From contig NZ_FOMW01000002.1 in NCBI RefSeq assembly GCF_900112755.1, positions 124,001 through 188,000 of the forward strand: 64,000 bases of DNA, written 5' to 3'. Below the pieces are notes generated by a model that saw only the letters and a program-made list of their open reading frames with translations, had not been told where the DNA came from and did not search any database. This DNA is from Sulfitobacter brevis (GTDB taxonomy: Bacteria > Pseudomonadota > Alphaproteobacteria > Rhodobacterales > Rhodobacteraceae). Each line of letters starts with the position of its first letter. Within the stretch, counting starts at the first letter, position 1. Below are positions 7,746-14,715 of the stretch, piece after piece. A program made the position numbers and the translations under genes.

Positions 7746-8788
7746 CGGCGGTTCTGGGGCTCTCGGGTTGTTCGGGGTTGGCACTGGGCGGGGATGATAA
7801 ACTGCCCCCTGTGGGGACCGTCGGCAAAGCCGCCCTTCTAGCGCCCCTGTCTGGCGCGCGTGCGTCAATAGGTCAGATCATGGCCGCCGCTGCAAGCCTT
7901 GGTGGCAATCCAACTGGTGCGGATGCCGAAGTCACCGTCATCGATAGTGGTGAAACCGATGCTAGCGCTGTCGCTGCTGCGAAATCAGCAGTCGCAGGCG
8001 GGGCCAAGATGGTCTTGGGGCCGCTTTTGTCAGGGCAAAGCCGCGCCGTGGCGGCAGCGGTGGGGCGCAATGTACCGGTGGTATCGCTCTCGAACGACAG
8101 TTCTATCGCGGGGGGCAATCTGTTTGTTTTCGGCGTCACACCGCTGCAATCGGCCAAATCGATCCTCGGCTTTGCCGCAACACGCGGCAAGCGCAGTATC
8201 GCCGTGGTGGTGCCGCCCGGCGCTTTCGGGACGCTATCCGCCACGGCGGCGCAGTCTGTCGCAGCGGGCATTGGCGTAAATATGCCCCCGCCCCTCGTGG
8301 CGGCTTCCGGTGCCGGATTGGTCGACAAGCTGCGCAGCGCCAATGGCGGCGCCTTGCCCGAGGCGGTGTATTTGCCCGTGGTGGGTGGCCCGTTCGAGGA
8401 ACAAGCCGCGGCCCTTCAGGCGGCGGGAGTGCAATTGCTTGGCTCCAACCAATGGGCCGCGATCGCTCCTTACCGTATCGCCTCCCTGCGCGGCGGATGG
8501 TTTGCCGCGCCCGATCCTGTGCGGTTTGAAGCTTTTGCCACGGCGCTTGAGGCAGACGGTCAAGGCGAAGCAGGCGTCGTGGCGGGATTGGCCTTTGATG
8601 CTGTCGAAATGGCCCGTATTTTGGGGCGGATCGGGAAACAAGACCGTAAGGGTCTGCTGCGCGAGGCCGGATTTGACGGGGTGCTGGGGCCCTTCAAGTT
8701 CCAACCCGATGGCCAGTGTTTGCGCGGGCTTGCAGTGCTCAGCGTGGCACAGGGTACAACAACGCTGATTGGCGCCACCACCGTATGA
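7646..8788 (+). CDS. Periplasmic-binding-protein-like lipoprotein inside the gsp locus (LpoA/LppC-like fold)
   Basis: The product is about 380 residues from ATG 7646; other starts are 7616 and 7721. An arginine-rich segment SRRRMLLALSG leads into a hydrophobic stretch ending in LSGC, a lipobox. The mature part looks like a type I periplasmic binding fold. It shows KAALLAPLSGA at the start, GAKMVLGPLLSGQSRAV, then VPVVSLSND and a SNQW segment typical of penicillin-binding-protein activators and Leu/Ile/Val-binding proteins. It is followed without a gap by gspJ (ATGA), so it is probably co-expressed with the pseudopilus tip genes. A role in secretion is an inference; an LpoA-like peptidoglycan role is the alternative. 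Confidence 0.7.
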   Translation: MSDPAERHSGATIHGAVGRGLSRRRMLLALSGSSAVLGLSGCSGLALGGDDKLPPVGTVGKAALLAPLSGARASIGQIMAAAASLGGNPTGADAEVTVIDSGETDASAVAAAKSAVAGGAKMVLGPLLSGQSRAVAAAVGRNVPVVSLSNDSSIAGGNLFVFGVTPLQSAKSILGFAATRGKRSIAVVVPPGAFGTLSATAAQSVAAGIGVNMPPPLVAASGAGLVDKLRSANGGALPEAVYLPVVGGPFEEQAAALQAAGVQLLGSNQWAAIAPYRIASLRGGWFAAPDPVRFEAFATALEADGQGEAGVVAGLAFDAVEMARILGRIGKQDRKGLLREAGFDGVLGPFKFQPDGQCLRGLAVLSVAQGTTTLIGATTV

Positions 8789-9312
8789 CGGCGCCGCACC
8801 CGCGTGACGCAGGGATCACCCTGATCGAAATGCTGGTCGCGCTGATCATCTTTGCGATGGTTGGGATGGCGTCGTTTACGACGCTAGATACCATCCTGAA
8901 GGTACGCGCCCGCACAGACGGACGGCTGGAGCAGATCGCCCGTATCGACCGCGCGCTGCTGGTCTTTGGGCGTGATTGGGCTCAGGTCGACCCGCTGACA
9001 GTAACGCTGGCCGAAGGTTCTTTGCGCGCTGATATCTCCCGTGAGAAAAGCCTGCGGCGCTACCTGCTGCGCGATGGCGCGTTGATCCGCGAGAGCGGGG
9101 ATACCCAGACCACCGACCCGCTGGCACAAGCCTTGGTCTATGACGTCCGCGACCTGCGCTTCGAAGTTATGGATCTTGAGCGGATTTGGCATGAGGGCTG
9201 GCCCAGCGACAGCCAGTTTCCCCAAGCGCGTGCCGTCCGGATGGCGTTGACCTTTGCCTCCGGTGAGACCTTAAGCCGCACAGTGGCTTTGCCACAGGCG
9301 TTGATAGAATGA
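8785..9312 (+). CDS. gspJ: Type II secretion minor pseudopilin GspJ
   Basis: Translation from ATG 8785, overlapping the lipoprotein stop, gives 175 residues. The leader is short and the processing site reads DAG|ITLIEMLVAL with Glu at mature position 5; mature residue 1 is Ile. The hydrophobic helix runs to about residue 35, followed by the GspJ domain (RIDRALLVFGRDWAQ, and LVYDVRDLRFEVMD). GspJ joins GspI and GspK in the tip of the pseudopilus. It overlaps gspK by 4 bp. Genes for the partner tip protein GspI are on the other side of the locus. Confidence 0.86.
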   Translation: MTAPHPRDAGITLIEMLVALIIFAMVGMASFTTLDTILKVRARTDGRLEQIARIDRALLVFGRDWAQVDPLTVTLAEGSLRADISREKSLRRYLLRDGALIRESGDTQTTDPLAQALVYDVRDLRFEVMDLERIWHEGWPSDSQFPQARAVRMALTFASGETLSRTVALPQALIE

Positions 9313-10172
9313 GCCGCAATAGCCCTCGTGATGCGGGTGTCATCTTGGTAAATGTGCTGGTCGCCCTCGCCTTGGGGGCCGCTATCATTGTGCTGATGTT
9401 CACCTCGCAAGAAAACCTGATGGACCGCACCCGCCGTGCCGCTGCCGCAACCCAAGCGGAGGCGCTGGCACTGGGGGCCGAAGCATCAATGGTGGCAGCC
9501 CTGCGCCGCGACATGGAGCAAGCGCCCGATATCGATCACTACGCCGAAAACTGGGCGCTTGCCGCGCAAGAAGAGGTGGTACTGGCGACGGGCCGATTTT
9601 CGATCACCGTCATGGATGTTCGTGGGCGGCTCGACCTTAACGCGCTGAGCTTGGGCGGATTGGCACAGCAACTGGTATTTGCGCGGCTTACTACCTCCCT
9701 TGGCCTGCCCGACCGTGTGGCCACTACCGTGACCGACGCGCTGGTTCGGGGCGGCCCCGTACGCAGCTTGAGCGATATTGCGGGTCTCGATCCTGCGGAG
9801 CGGGCCAAGCTTGACCCTTATGTCAGCCTGTTGGCAACGCGCGGAGCGCTCAACGTCAATACAGCCGAGCAGACAGTGCTCGCTGCCGTTCTAGGTTCTG
9901 CCAGCAGTGCACGACAGTTGATCAAGTTACGGGAGCGCAAAGGGTTTTTGACCAAGTCCGATCTTGCAGAAGCGGGCGTTATCCTGCTCGGCGGGGTCGG
10001 ATTTACTTCCGACGCCTTTGACATCATCAGCCGCGCCGAAGTGGATGGCACGACCGTCACCCTCAACAGCCGGTTGTTGCGCCAGACTGGCCTTGGCGTT
10101 CGTGAGGTACTGGTGACCGGGCGGTGGTACGGCATGTCGATCGGCGCCTTACCAGCGGTTGTTAGCCCCTAG
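9309..10172 (+). CDS. gspK: Type II secretion minor pseudopilin GspK
   Basis: This 287-residue protein has a prepilin-like N-terminus DAG|VILVNVLVAL. The residue at mature position 5 is Asn rather than Glu, consistent with GspK proteins, which generally lack Glu5 and sit at the very tip. The large alpha domain inserted in GspK is visible from about residue 100 (VRGRLDLNALS). It is followed by helix-hairpin-helix-like segments, GALNVNTAEQTVLAAVLG and LIKLRERKGFLTKSDL. It is the last gene of the lipoprotein-gspJ-gspK unit. Confidence 0.88.
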   Translation: MSRNSPRDAGVILVNVLVALALGAAIIVLMFTSQENLMDRTRRAAAATQAEALALGAEASMVAALRRDMEQAPDIDHYAENWALAAQEEVVLATGRFSITVMDVRGRLDLNALSLGGLAQQLVFARLTTSLGLPDRVATTVTDALVRGGPVRSLSDIAGLDPAERAKLDPYVSLLATRGALNVNTAEQTVLAAVLGSASSARQLIKLRERKGFLTKSDLAEAGVILLGGVGFTSDAFDIISRAEVDGTTVTLNSRLLRQTGLGVREVLVTGRWYGMSIGALPAVVSP

Positions 10173-10228
10173 CGGCCCGAAGCTCCTGACGCTCCGCATC
10201 TCACCGCCCCAGACAATGGGTACTAAAA

Positions 10229-10256
10229 AACGCGACCGCCCTAGGGCAGCCGCGTT
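10229..10256 (-). terminator. Rho-independent terminator downstream of the small lipoprotein gene
   Basis: An inverted repeat pairs AACGCG with CGCGTT around an inner GCCC-TA-GGGC stem. On the minus strand it is followed directly by a run of six T. It lies 53 bp past the stop of the leftward lipoprotein gene. It could also slow rightward transcription out of gspK, where the trailing sequence is only weakly T-rich. Confidence 0.6.
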
Positions 10257-10308
10257 GATTTGGGTTTTAGTTGATCGGGCGGGAAACTCACCTGCCCGAT
10301 CTGTCGCC

Positions 10309-10506
10309 TCAAGGGTTGAAGGGTTCAACCAGCGGCGTCTTGACCAACGTCACATTCTCAAGCGAGATCGGTTCGGCATTGCGATCCTGCGCAAAGGCCC
10401 GGGCAAAGTCGGAGCCCAGTTGCGCAAAACCGGTCACGCCACCGCCGCCGCCACAGGCCACAAGGACCACAGCCAGAACCGCGAGGATCGAGATATTCTT
10501 TAACAT
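10309..10506 (-). CDS. Small lipoprotein
   Basis: This 65-residue product has a signal peptide and a clear lipobox (LVAC at residues 15-18), followed by a run of glycines. The mature part of under 50 residues has no family I recognise. It lies 24 bp downstream of the DUF4331 gene on the same strand, has a good ribosome-binding site (AGGAG region upstream of the ATG), and is followed by a terminator. It is therefore probably the second gene of a two-gene operon. Its function is unknown; a membrane-tethered partner of the DUF4331 protein is a guess from position only. Confidence 0.75.
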   Translation of the reverse strand: MLKNISILAVLAVVLVACGGGGGVTGFAQLGSDFARAFAQDRNAEPISLENVTLVKTPLVEPFNP

Positions 10507-10530
10507 AGGAATTCTCCTTTCCGGTGCGAT

Positions 10531-12162
10531 TTAGTTGTTAGGTGAACCAGCAAGCGGCGTGTTCAGGTAAGGGAACGTTGCTTGCAATTCGGTGGCACGC
10601 AGAGGTGCGCCATCGGTGAATGGCACAAGGCCAGCTGGAGCAACAGTCGACGGATCGCCAGTGCCGCAAAGGCCGAGGTTGATGTTGTCGGCATCTGCAC
10701 CCAACTCGTCACCAAGTGGAACGTCATGGCACAAACGGCCCATCATCACCCGAAGGGCAAGATCGACCACATCATCGCCAGGGCGACGACCGTTCGGGAA
10801 ACCAGCCAGATCTTCGGCAAGCAGGCCAAAGGTGTTCTGCTCATCACGCGGCGTGATTGGCAGTGCCGTGTTCAGGCGCAGCATTTCCGACAGATCGGTT
10901 TCAGGGTTGAAGCCCTGTGGCTGGTTGGCCCCGGGGAAGCCGCTCAGGAAGGCAGCAACCAGATCGGCGCGCGGGAAGTTAGAGGGCGCGATATTGTCGG
11001 TCCCGAATTCGCTGTTGCCGTTGAATAGAATATTCAGCAACGCAGGCAAGGTCGGGTTGGTTACATAAACAGCCAGTGCTTCATCGATGATCGGCTCGGC
11101 GGCGTTGAACAGGTCTTTGTCCGGCATACCGATGACCACTTCGTTTACCAGCGGGTTCGACAGACGCGACTGCTGCACCCATGCACCACCGTAGATCGAT
11201 GTTGCCTCGTAGGAAGGCGACGGATCTTCTAGTTCGGCTTGTGGCAGGCTTGCAGTTGTCCACGCACCGATCACTGTCTCGCTACCTTGCGTCAGGCAAG
11301 ATGTCGGGATTTCGAGCGCAATTGATGTCACGTTCGATTTGCCGATCAGATCGTCGTTGGCACGATCCTGAACGATGCCACCCGCATTAAAATTATCCGA
11401 GTCATACTGCGGCCACATCGGATTTGCCGGGCCCTGGATTGGCACCAGATTGACCAAATCAAAGACTTCGCCAAGGTTAACCGCGAAAGCTTCGGCGCGC
11501 TGGCCAACGAAGGAACGGCCCTTCATGTCGCAACCGGGGATATCGACACTGGTGTAGATATAATTATTTGCATAGGCGCGGTAGTTCGGGATTGTTTTAT
11601 TGCCGATATTGTCGATCGGCTTTTGGAAAACGGCACCGCCACGGGGGTTGGTCAGCGTTGTGCGTTCACCGCTGCGACGGTCACCACGGATCATGGTAAT
11701 GCCGTAGCTCTCTGTTTCACCTAGCAAACCACCGGCATTCGGTTTTTCTTTTGAAATCTGACCCGCTGTGCGCAGCGGAATGGCCACATTGGTGCCGTCA
11801 ATATCCAGCTGAATGCCAGTGCCATCTTTCAGGTTGTTGTCGAACTTGAACTGGAACGTGATCTCTTCTTCGGCGTCCGCGTCATTGCTGACGTGGATTT
11901 CATAGATCGCATCAGGGTCCATGGTGAAATAATTCGGGCCGCCGTAGGGCGCCTGAAGCGGCTGGTAGTTGGCGATGAAGGTCACATAGTCATCGCGGCC
12001 ATCTTCGTAGCTGCGAAACACATAAAAGTCGGTGGCGTCAACTTTTGGCTGTTCAGTGATGCCGGGTGCCTCTCGGTGTGAGGCGGCATTTGCGAATGTC
12101 GCCGTCAGGCACAGTGCGCTCGCGCATGTCCCCCGCAACATATTGCGAATGGTAAGCTGCAT
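10531..12162 (-). CDS. DUF4331 family exported protein
   Basis: The ATG at 12162 follows GGGAGA at a standard distance and starts a clean signal peptide ending in ANAA, giving 543 residues; a longer reading to 12255 lacks these. The mature N-terminus SHREAPGI and the following DATDFYVFRSYE are the DUF4331 signature. Further conserved pieces are YEIHVSNDAD and VIGMPDKDLFNAAEP. The family is periplasmic or secreted, and its biochemical role is not established. The 232-bp upstream gap and the downstream small lipoprotein suggest a separately promoted two-gene unit. Confidence 0.85.
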   Translation of the reverse strand: MQLTIRNMLRGTCASALCLTATFANAASHREAPGITEQPKVDATDFYVFRSYEDGRDDYVTFIANYQPLQAPYGGPNYFTMDPDAIYEIHVSNDADAEEEITFQFKFDNNLKDGTGIQLDIDGTNVAIPLRTAGQISKEKPNAGGLLGETESYGITMIRGDRRSGERTTLTNPRGGAVFQKPIDNIGNKTIPNYRAYANNYIYTSVDIPGCDMKGRSFVGQRAEAFAVNLGEVFDLVNLVPIQGPANPMWPQYDSDNFNAGGIVQDRANDDLIGKSNVTSIALEIPTSCLTQGSETVIGAWTTASLPQAELEDPSPSYEATSIYGGAWVQQSRLSNPLVNEVVIGMPDKDLFNAAEPIIDEALAVYVTNPTLPALLNILFNGNSEFGTDNIAPSNFPRADLVAAFLSGFPGANQPQGFNPETDLSEMLRLNTALPITPRDEQNTFGLLAEDLAGFPNGRRPGDDVVDLALRVMMGRLCHDVPLGDELGADADNINLGLCGTGDPSTVAPAGLVPFTDGAPLRATELQATFPYLNTPLAGSPNN

Positions 12163-12319
12163 GGATGTCTCCCTGGTTAACAATGTATTCATTATGACCG
12201 ACGCATGTGCGACGAAGCCGTTTGAAATAAGTGCGCTTACCCCTCGTAAGTTCACCGCGGCTTAACTCATACACGTAGGGTTATTTAGTTAGTTTCAAGT
12301 TTCTGAAATTAATTTCTAT

Positions 12320-12343
12320 GCGGCTCAAAAAAGGTCGAGCCGC
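12320..12343 (-). terminator. Hairpin downstream of the rpiR-type gene
   Basis: A perfect 7-bp stem (GCGGCTC with GAGCCGC) encloses a 10-base A-rich loop, 52 bp past the stop of the leftward regulator gene. The minus-strand sequence after the stem is only partly T-rich, so it is a weak intrinsic terminator or a simple 3' stabilising hairpin. It also lies in the upstream region of the DUF4331 gene. Confidence 0.35.
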
Positions 12344-12394
12344 CCGCCCCGCGTCATTGACTGGCGCATCAATTTTTAGGGAAATCTGCGCAGG

Positions 12395-13297
12395 TCAGGT
12401 GAATTTCCGGAACATCTTGGTCTGATCAAAGATCGCTTCCAGTGTCTCCATCCGGTCGCGTGTGTCGGTCCACAAGATATCCTGCACCGCAGAGATCATG
12501 GATTCGACCAGCAACAAGGGCATCACGGCAGAATCCCACGCCGAGGGCACCACAATCCGGCTGCTGAAACAGATGTCAGACAGGGCGTGCACCGGAGAGC
12601 GCCACTGGTCGGTCAGCAGAATGATCTTCGCGCCCTTGGCATGAGCAAGTTCAGACAACTTCAAAGTGTTGTTTTCATAACGGCGTACATCGAACACCAC
12701 CACGACATCGCCTTCTTTCATATCCAGCACGTAATGCGGCCATGTGTTCGAGGTCGACTGGACATGGATGACGTCGGGCCGGATCACCTGCATGTGCAGA
12801 AACAGATACTCCGCAATCGTATGCGAAATCCGCCCGCCGACGATGAATATTTTACGCTTGGGATCGGCAATCAGCGCGCAGGCGGCGTCAAAGGCCGCGG
12901 GTTCGATCTGGGCCAGTGAATGGCGGATGTTCTCCATTACTGCGTCAGTAAAGCGGTTAAGCACATGGCCGGACGGCGCGCCTTCGGTCCATGTATCATG
13001 TTTGGAGATCGGGTTTTTGACCTTGTCGCGCAGCTCCTCGCGCAGTTCAGTCTGGAAATCCGGGTAGCCTTTGAACCCGAGCTTTTGCACCATCCGCAAG
13101 ACTGTCGGGCCAGATACACCCGCATCCTTGGCCAAGGCTGACAAAGGCCCGAGCCCGCTTGCTGGGTAATTCTCAAGGATCGCTTGGGCCAGCTGTCGCT
13201 CGGCACGGGTGAGAGTATCAAGCGCCCTCTGAATGCGTTCCGCGATGGTGATGGCTTGTTGTGACAAGGTCGATACGCCCATTTTGATAGCTTTCAT
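12395..13297 (-). CDS. RpiR/MurR-family transcriptional regulator (HTH + SIS domain)
   Basis: The start at ATG 13297 (or 13282) gives about 300 residues. The N-terminal RpiR helix-turn-helix covers about residues 10-85 (LTRAERQLAQAILENYP, then VSGPTVLRMVQKLGFKGYP). A SIS sugar-isomerase-like domain follows at about 125-260 (KIFIVGGRISHTIAEYL, and AHAKGAKIILLTDQ). RpiR proteins usually sense phosphorylated or other small catabolites through the SIS domain. The gene diverges from the amidohydrolase-TRAP operon with about 90 bp between them, so it most likely controls that operon. A palindromic site lies in the gap. Confidence 0.88.
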   Translation of the reverse strand: MKAIKMGVSTLSQQAITIAERIQRALDTLTRAERQLAQAILENYPASGLGPLSALAKDAGVSGPTVLRMVQKLGFKGYPDFQTELREELRDKVKNPISKHDTWTEGAPSGHVLNRFTDAVMENIRHSLAQIEPAAFDAACALIADPKRKIFIVGGRISHTIAEYLFLHMQVIRPDVIHVQSTSNTWPHYVLDMKEGDVVVVFDVRRYENNTLKLSELAHAKGAKIILLTDQWRSPVHALSDICFSSRIVVPSAWDSAVMPLLLVESMISAVQDILWTDTRDRMETLEAIFDQTKMFRKFT

Positions 13298-13314
13298 TAC
13301 AGAACTACAGCAGA

Positions 13315-13330
13315 TGTACGATTCGTTACA
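13315..13330. promoter_or_regulatory. Candidate RpiR operator in divergent promoter region
   Basis: The 16-base element has outer TGTA and TACA half-sites (TGTA-N8-TACA). It lies between the regulator gene and the catabolic operon, just upstream of a perfect TTGACA -35 hexamer at 13339-13344 for the rightward operon. That placement suits a regulator site. The -10 partner is poor, and the site is a single occurrence read by eye. Confidence 0.3.
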
Positions 13331-13390
13331 GATACTTGTTGACAGAATCCCCATGCCCCCTGAGTGTGACCGAAACTTGGGGGAATACCG

Positions 13391-14149
13391 GTGCCGCAAA
13401 TCGCGTTGTCAGATACTGCTGAAATTGTGACAACGCTGGCTGGCGGGTCGGAAATTGTGCTGGTCTGTGAACATGCCTCCGCCCATATTCCGCCTGATTT
13501 AAACGATTTGGGACTGGCCGCTGTGGACCGGCTAAGCCATGCGGTCTGGGACCCAGGCGCGCTAGCCGTGGCGCAACACATGGCGCGCATGCTGGATGCG
13601 ACGTTGGTGGCCAGCGGCATCTCGCGGCTGGTTTATGATTGCAACCGCCCGCCCCATGCGCCCGATGCAATGCCCGAACAAAGCGAGCTTATCCGCGTCT
13701 CTGGAAATCTCGGGCTGGATGCGGCGGCCCGCAAGGCGCGGACCGACAGCTATTACACGCCGTTCAAAACCACACTCGCAGCCGCAATTGCAGGGCGCAG
13801 TGATCCGATAATCATTACAGTGCATAGCTTTACGCCGACCTATCATGGCAAGCCACGCGCGGTTGAAATCGGGATTTTGCACGATACAGATACGCGCTTG
13901 GCGGATGCCATGTTGGCCATTGCCGCGCAATTCAGCCCGATGGCTATCCAGCGCAACGCGCCCTACGGCCCTGAAGACGGCGTGACCCACACACTGAGAG
14001 AGCACGCGATTGCAGGCGGGCACCCCAATATCATGCTTGAACTGCGCAATGATCTTATCGCCGACGACAGCGCCCAGCACGCGATGGCGCAGATGTTGAG
14101 CGACTGGATCACCGCAGCACTGAAAAACCTCGAACGGACCACACGATGA
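13391..14149 (+). CDS. N-formylglutamate amidohydrolase family protein
   Basis: The frame uses a GTG start and gives 252 residues. The HutG-type N-formylglutamate amidohydrolase fold is indicated by IVLVCEHASAHIP near residue 22, DPGALAVA, YDCNRPPHAPDAMPE at about 85 and VHSFTPTYHGKPR at about 137. A late HPNIMLELRNDLI also fits. Acidic and His residues in these motifs match the metal-dependent active site of the family. It is the first gene of an operon with a TRAP transporter, a glutamine-synthetase-like ligase and two oxidoreductases. No histidine-utilisation genes are near, so an amide other than formylglutamate may be the substrate. Confidence 0.85.
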   Translation: MPQIALSDTAEIVTTLAGGSEIVLVCEHASAHIPPDLNDLGLAAVDRLSHAVWDPGALAVAQHMARMLDATLVASGISRLVYDCNRPPHAPDAMPEQSELIRVSGNLGLDAAARKARTDSYYTPFKTTLAAAIAGRSDPIIITVHSFTPTYHGKPRAVEIGILHDTDTRLADAMLAIAAQFSPMAIQRNAPYGPEDGVTHTLREHAIAGGHPNIMLELRNDLIADDSAQHAMAQMLSDWITAALKNLERTTR

Positions 14150-14715
14150 TCAGGCTGGCACGCGGTTATATTAACACCATTGACGCGATCAACTACCGGC
14201 TGGGCCGGATCGTGATGTACGGGATTTTCGTGCTGATGGGCATCTTGCTGTGGTCTTCGATCAGCAAGACCTTCTTTCTGCCAGCACTTTGGACGCTTGA
14301 GGTCGCGCAGTTCACCATGGTGGCATATTACATTCTCGGCGGCCCCTACTCGTTGCAGCTTGGGTCCAACGTGCGGATGGACCTGCTTTATGGTGAATGG
14401 TCGCTGCGCCGCAAAGCGTGGACCGATGTGATCACCGTGCTGTTCTTGATCTTCTATCTGGGCGTGATGGTCTATGGCGCGATTGGCTCGACCGCCTATT
14501 CGCTGGGCTATTGGGGCACCGAGCCGATCTCGTTTTTTGCGGGTCTGATCACAGGCACCGAAGAGATCGGGCGGTTGGAGACCTCGCCCTCGGTCTGGCG
14601 GCCTTGGATGTGGCCGATCAAAACCATCATGATTATCGGGCTGTTTTTGATGCTGCTGCAATGCGTGTCGGAGTTGTTCAAAGATTTATTGTTGTTGAAG
14701 GGTGAGCCGGTCTGA
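14146..14715 (+). CDS. dctQ: TRAP transporter small permease (DctQ-type)
   Basis: This 189-residue protein has four hydrophobic segments, at about residues 20-45, 55-75, 95-120 and 155-180, the topology of the DctQ subunit. GPYSLQLGSNVRMDLLYG is a characteristic conserved DctQ segment. Together with DctM it forms the sodium-coupled membrane part of a tripartite ATP-independent transporter. It overlaps the amidohydrolase stop by 4 bp and shares one base with the dctM start (TGATG), so the genes are one transcription unit. Confidence 0.9.
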   Translation: MIRLARGYINTIDAINYRLGRIVMYGIFVLMGILLWSSISKTFFLPALWTLEVAQFTMVAYYILGGPYSLQLGSNVRMDLLYGEWSLRRKAWTDVITVLFLIFYLGVMVYGAIGSTAYSLGYWGTEPISFFAGLITGTEEIGRLETSPSVWRPWMWPIKTIMIIGLFLMLLQCVSELFKDLLLLKGEPV

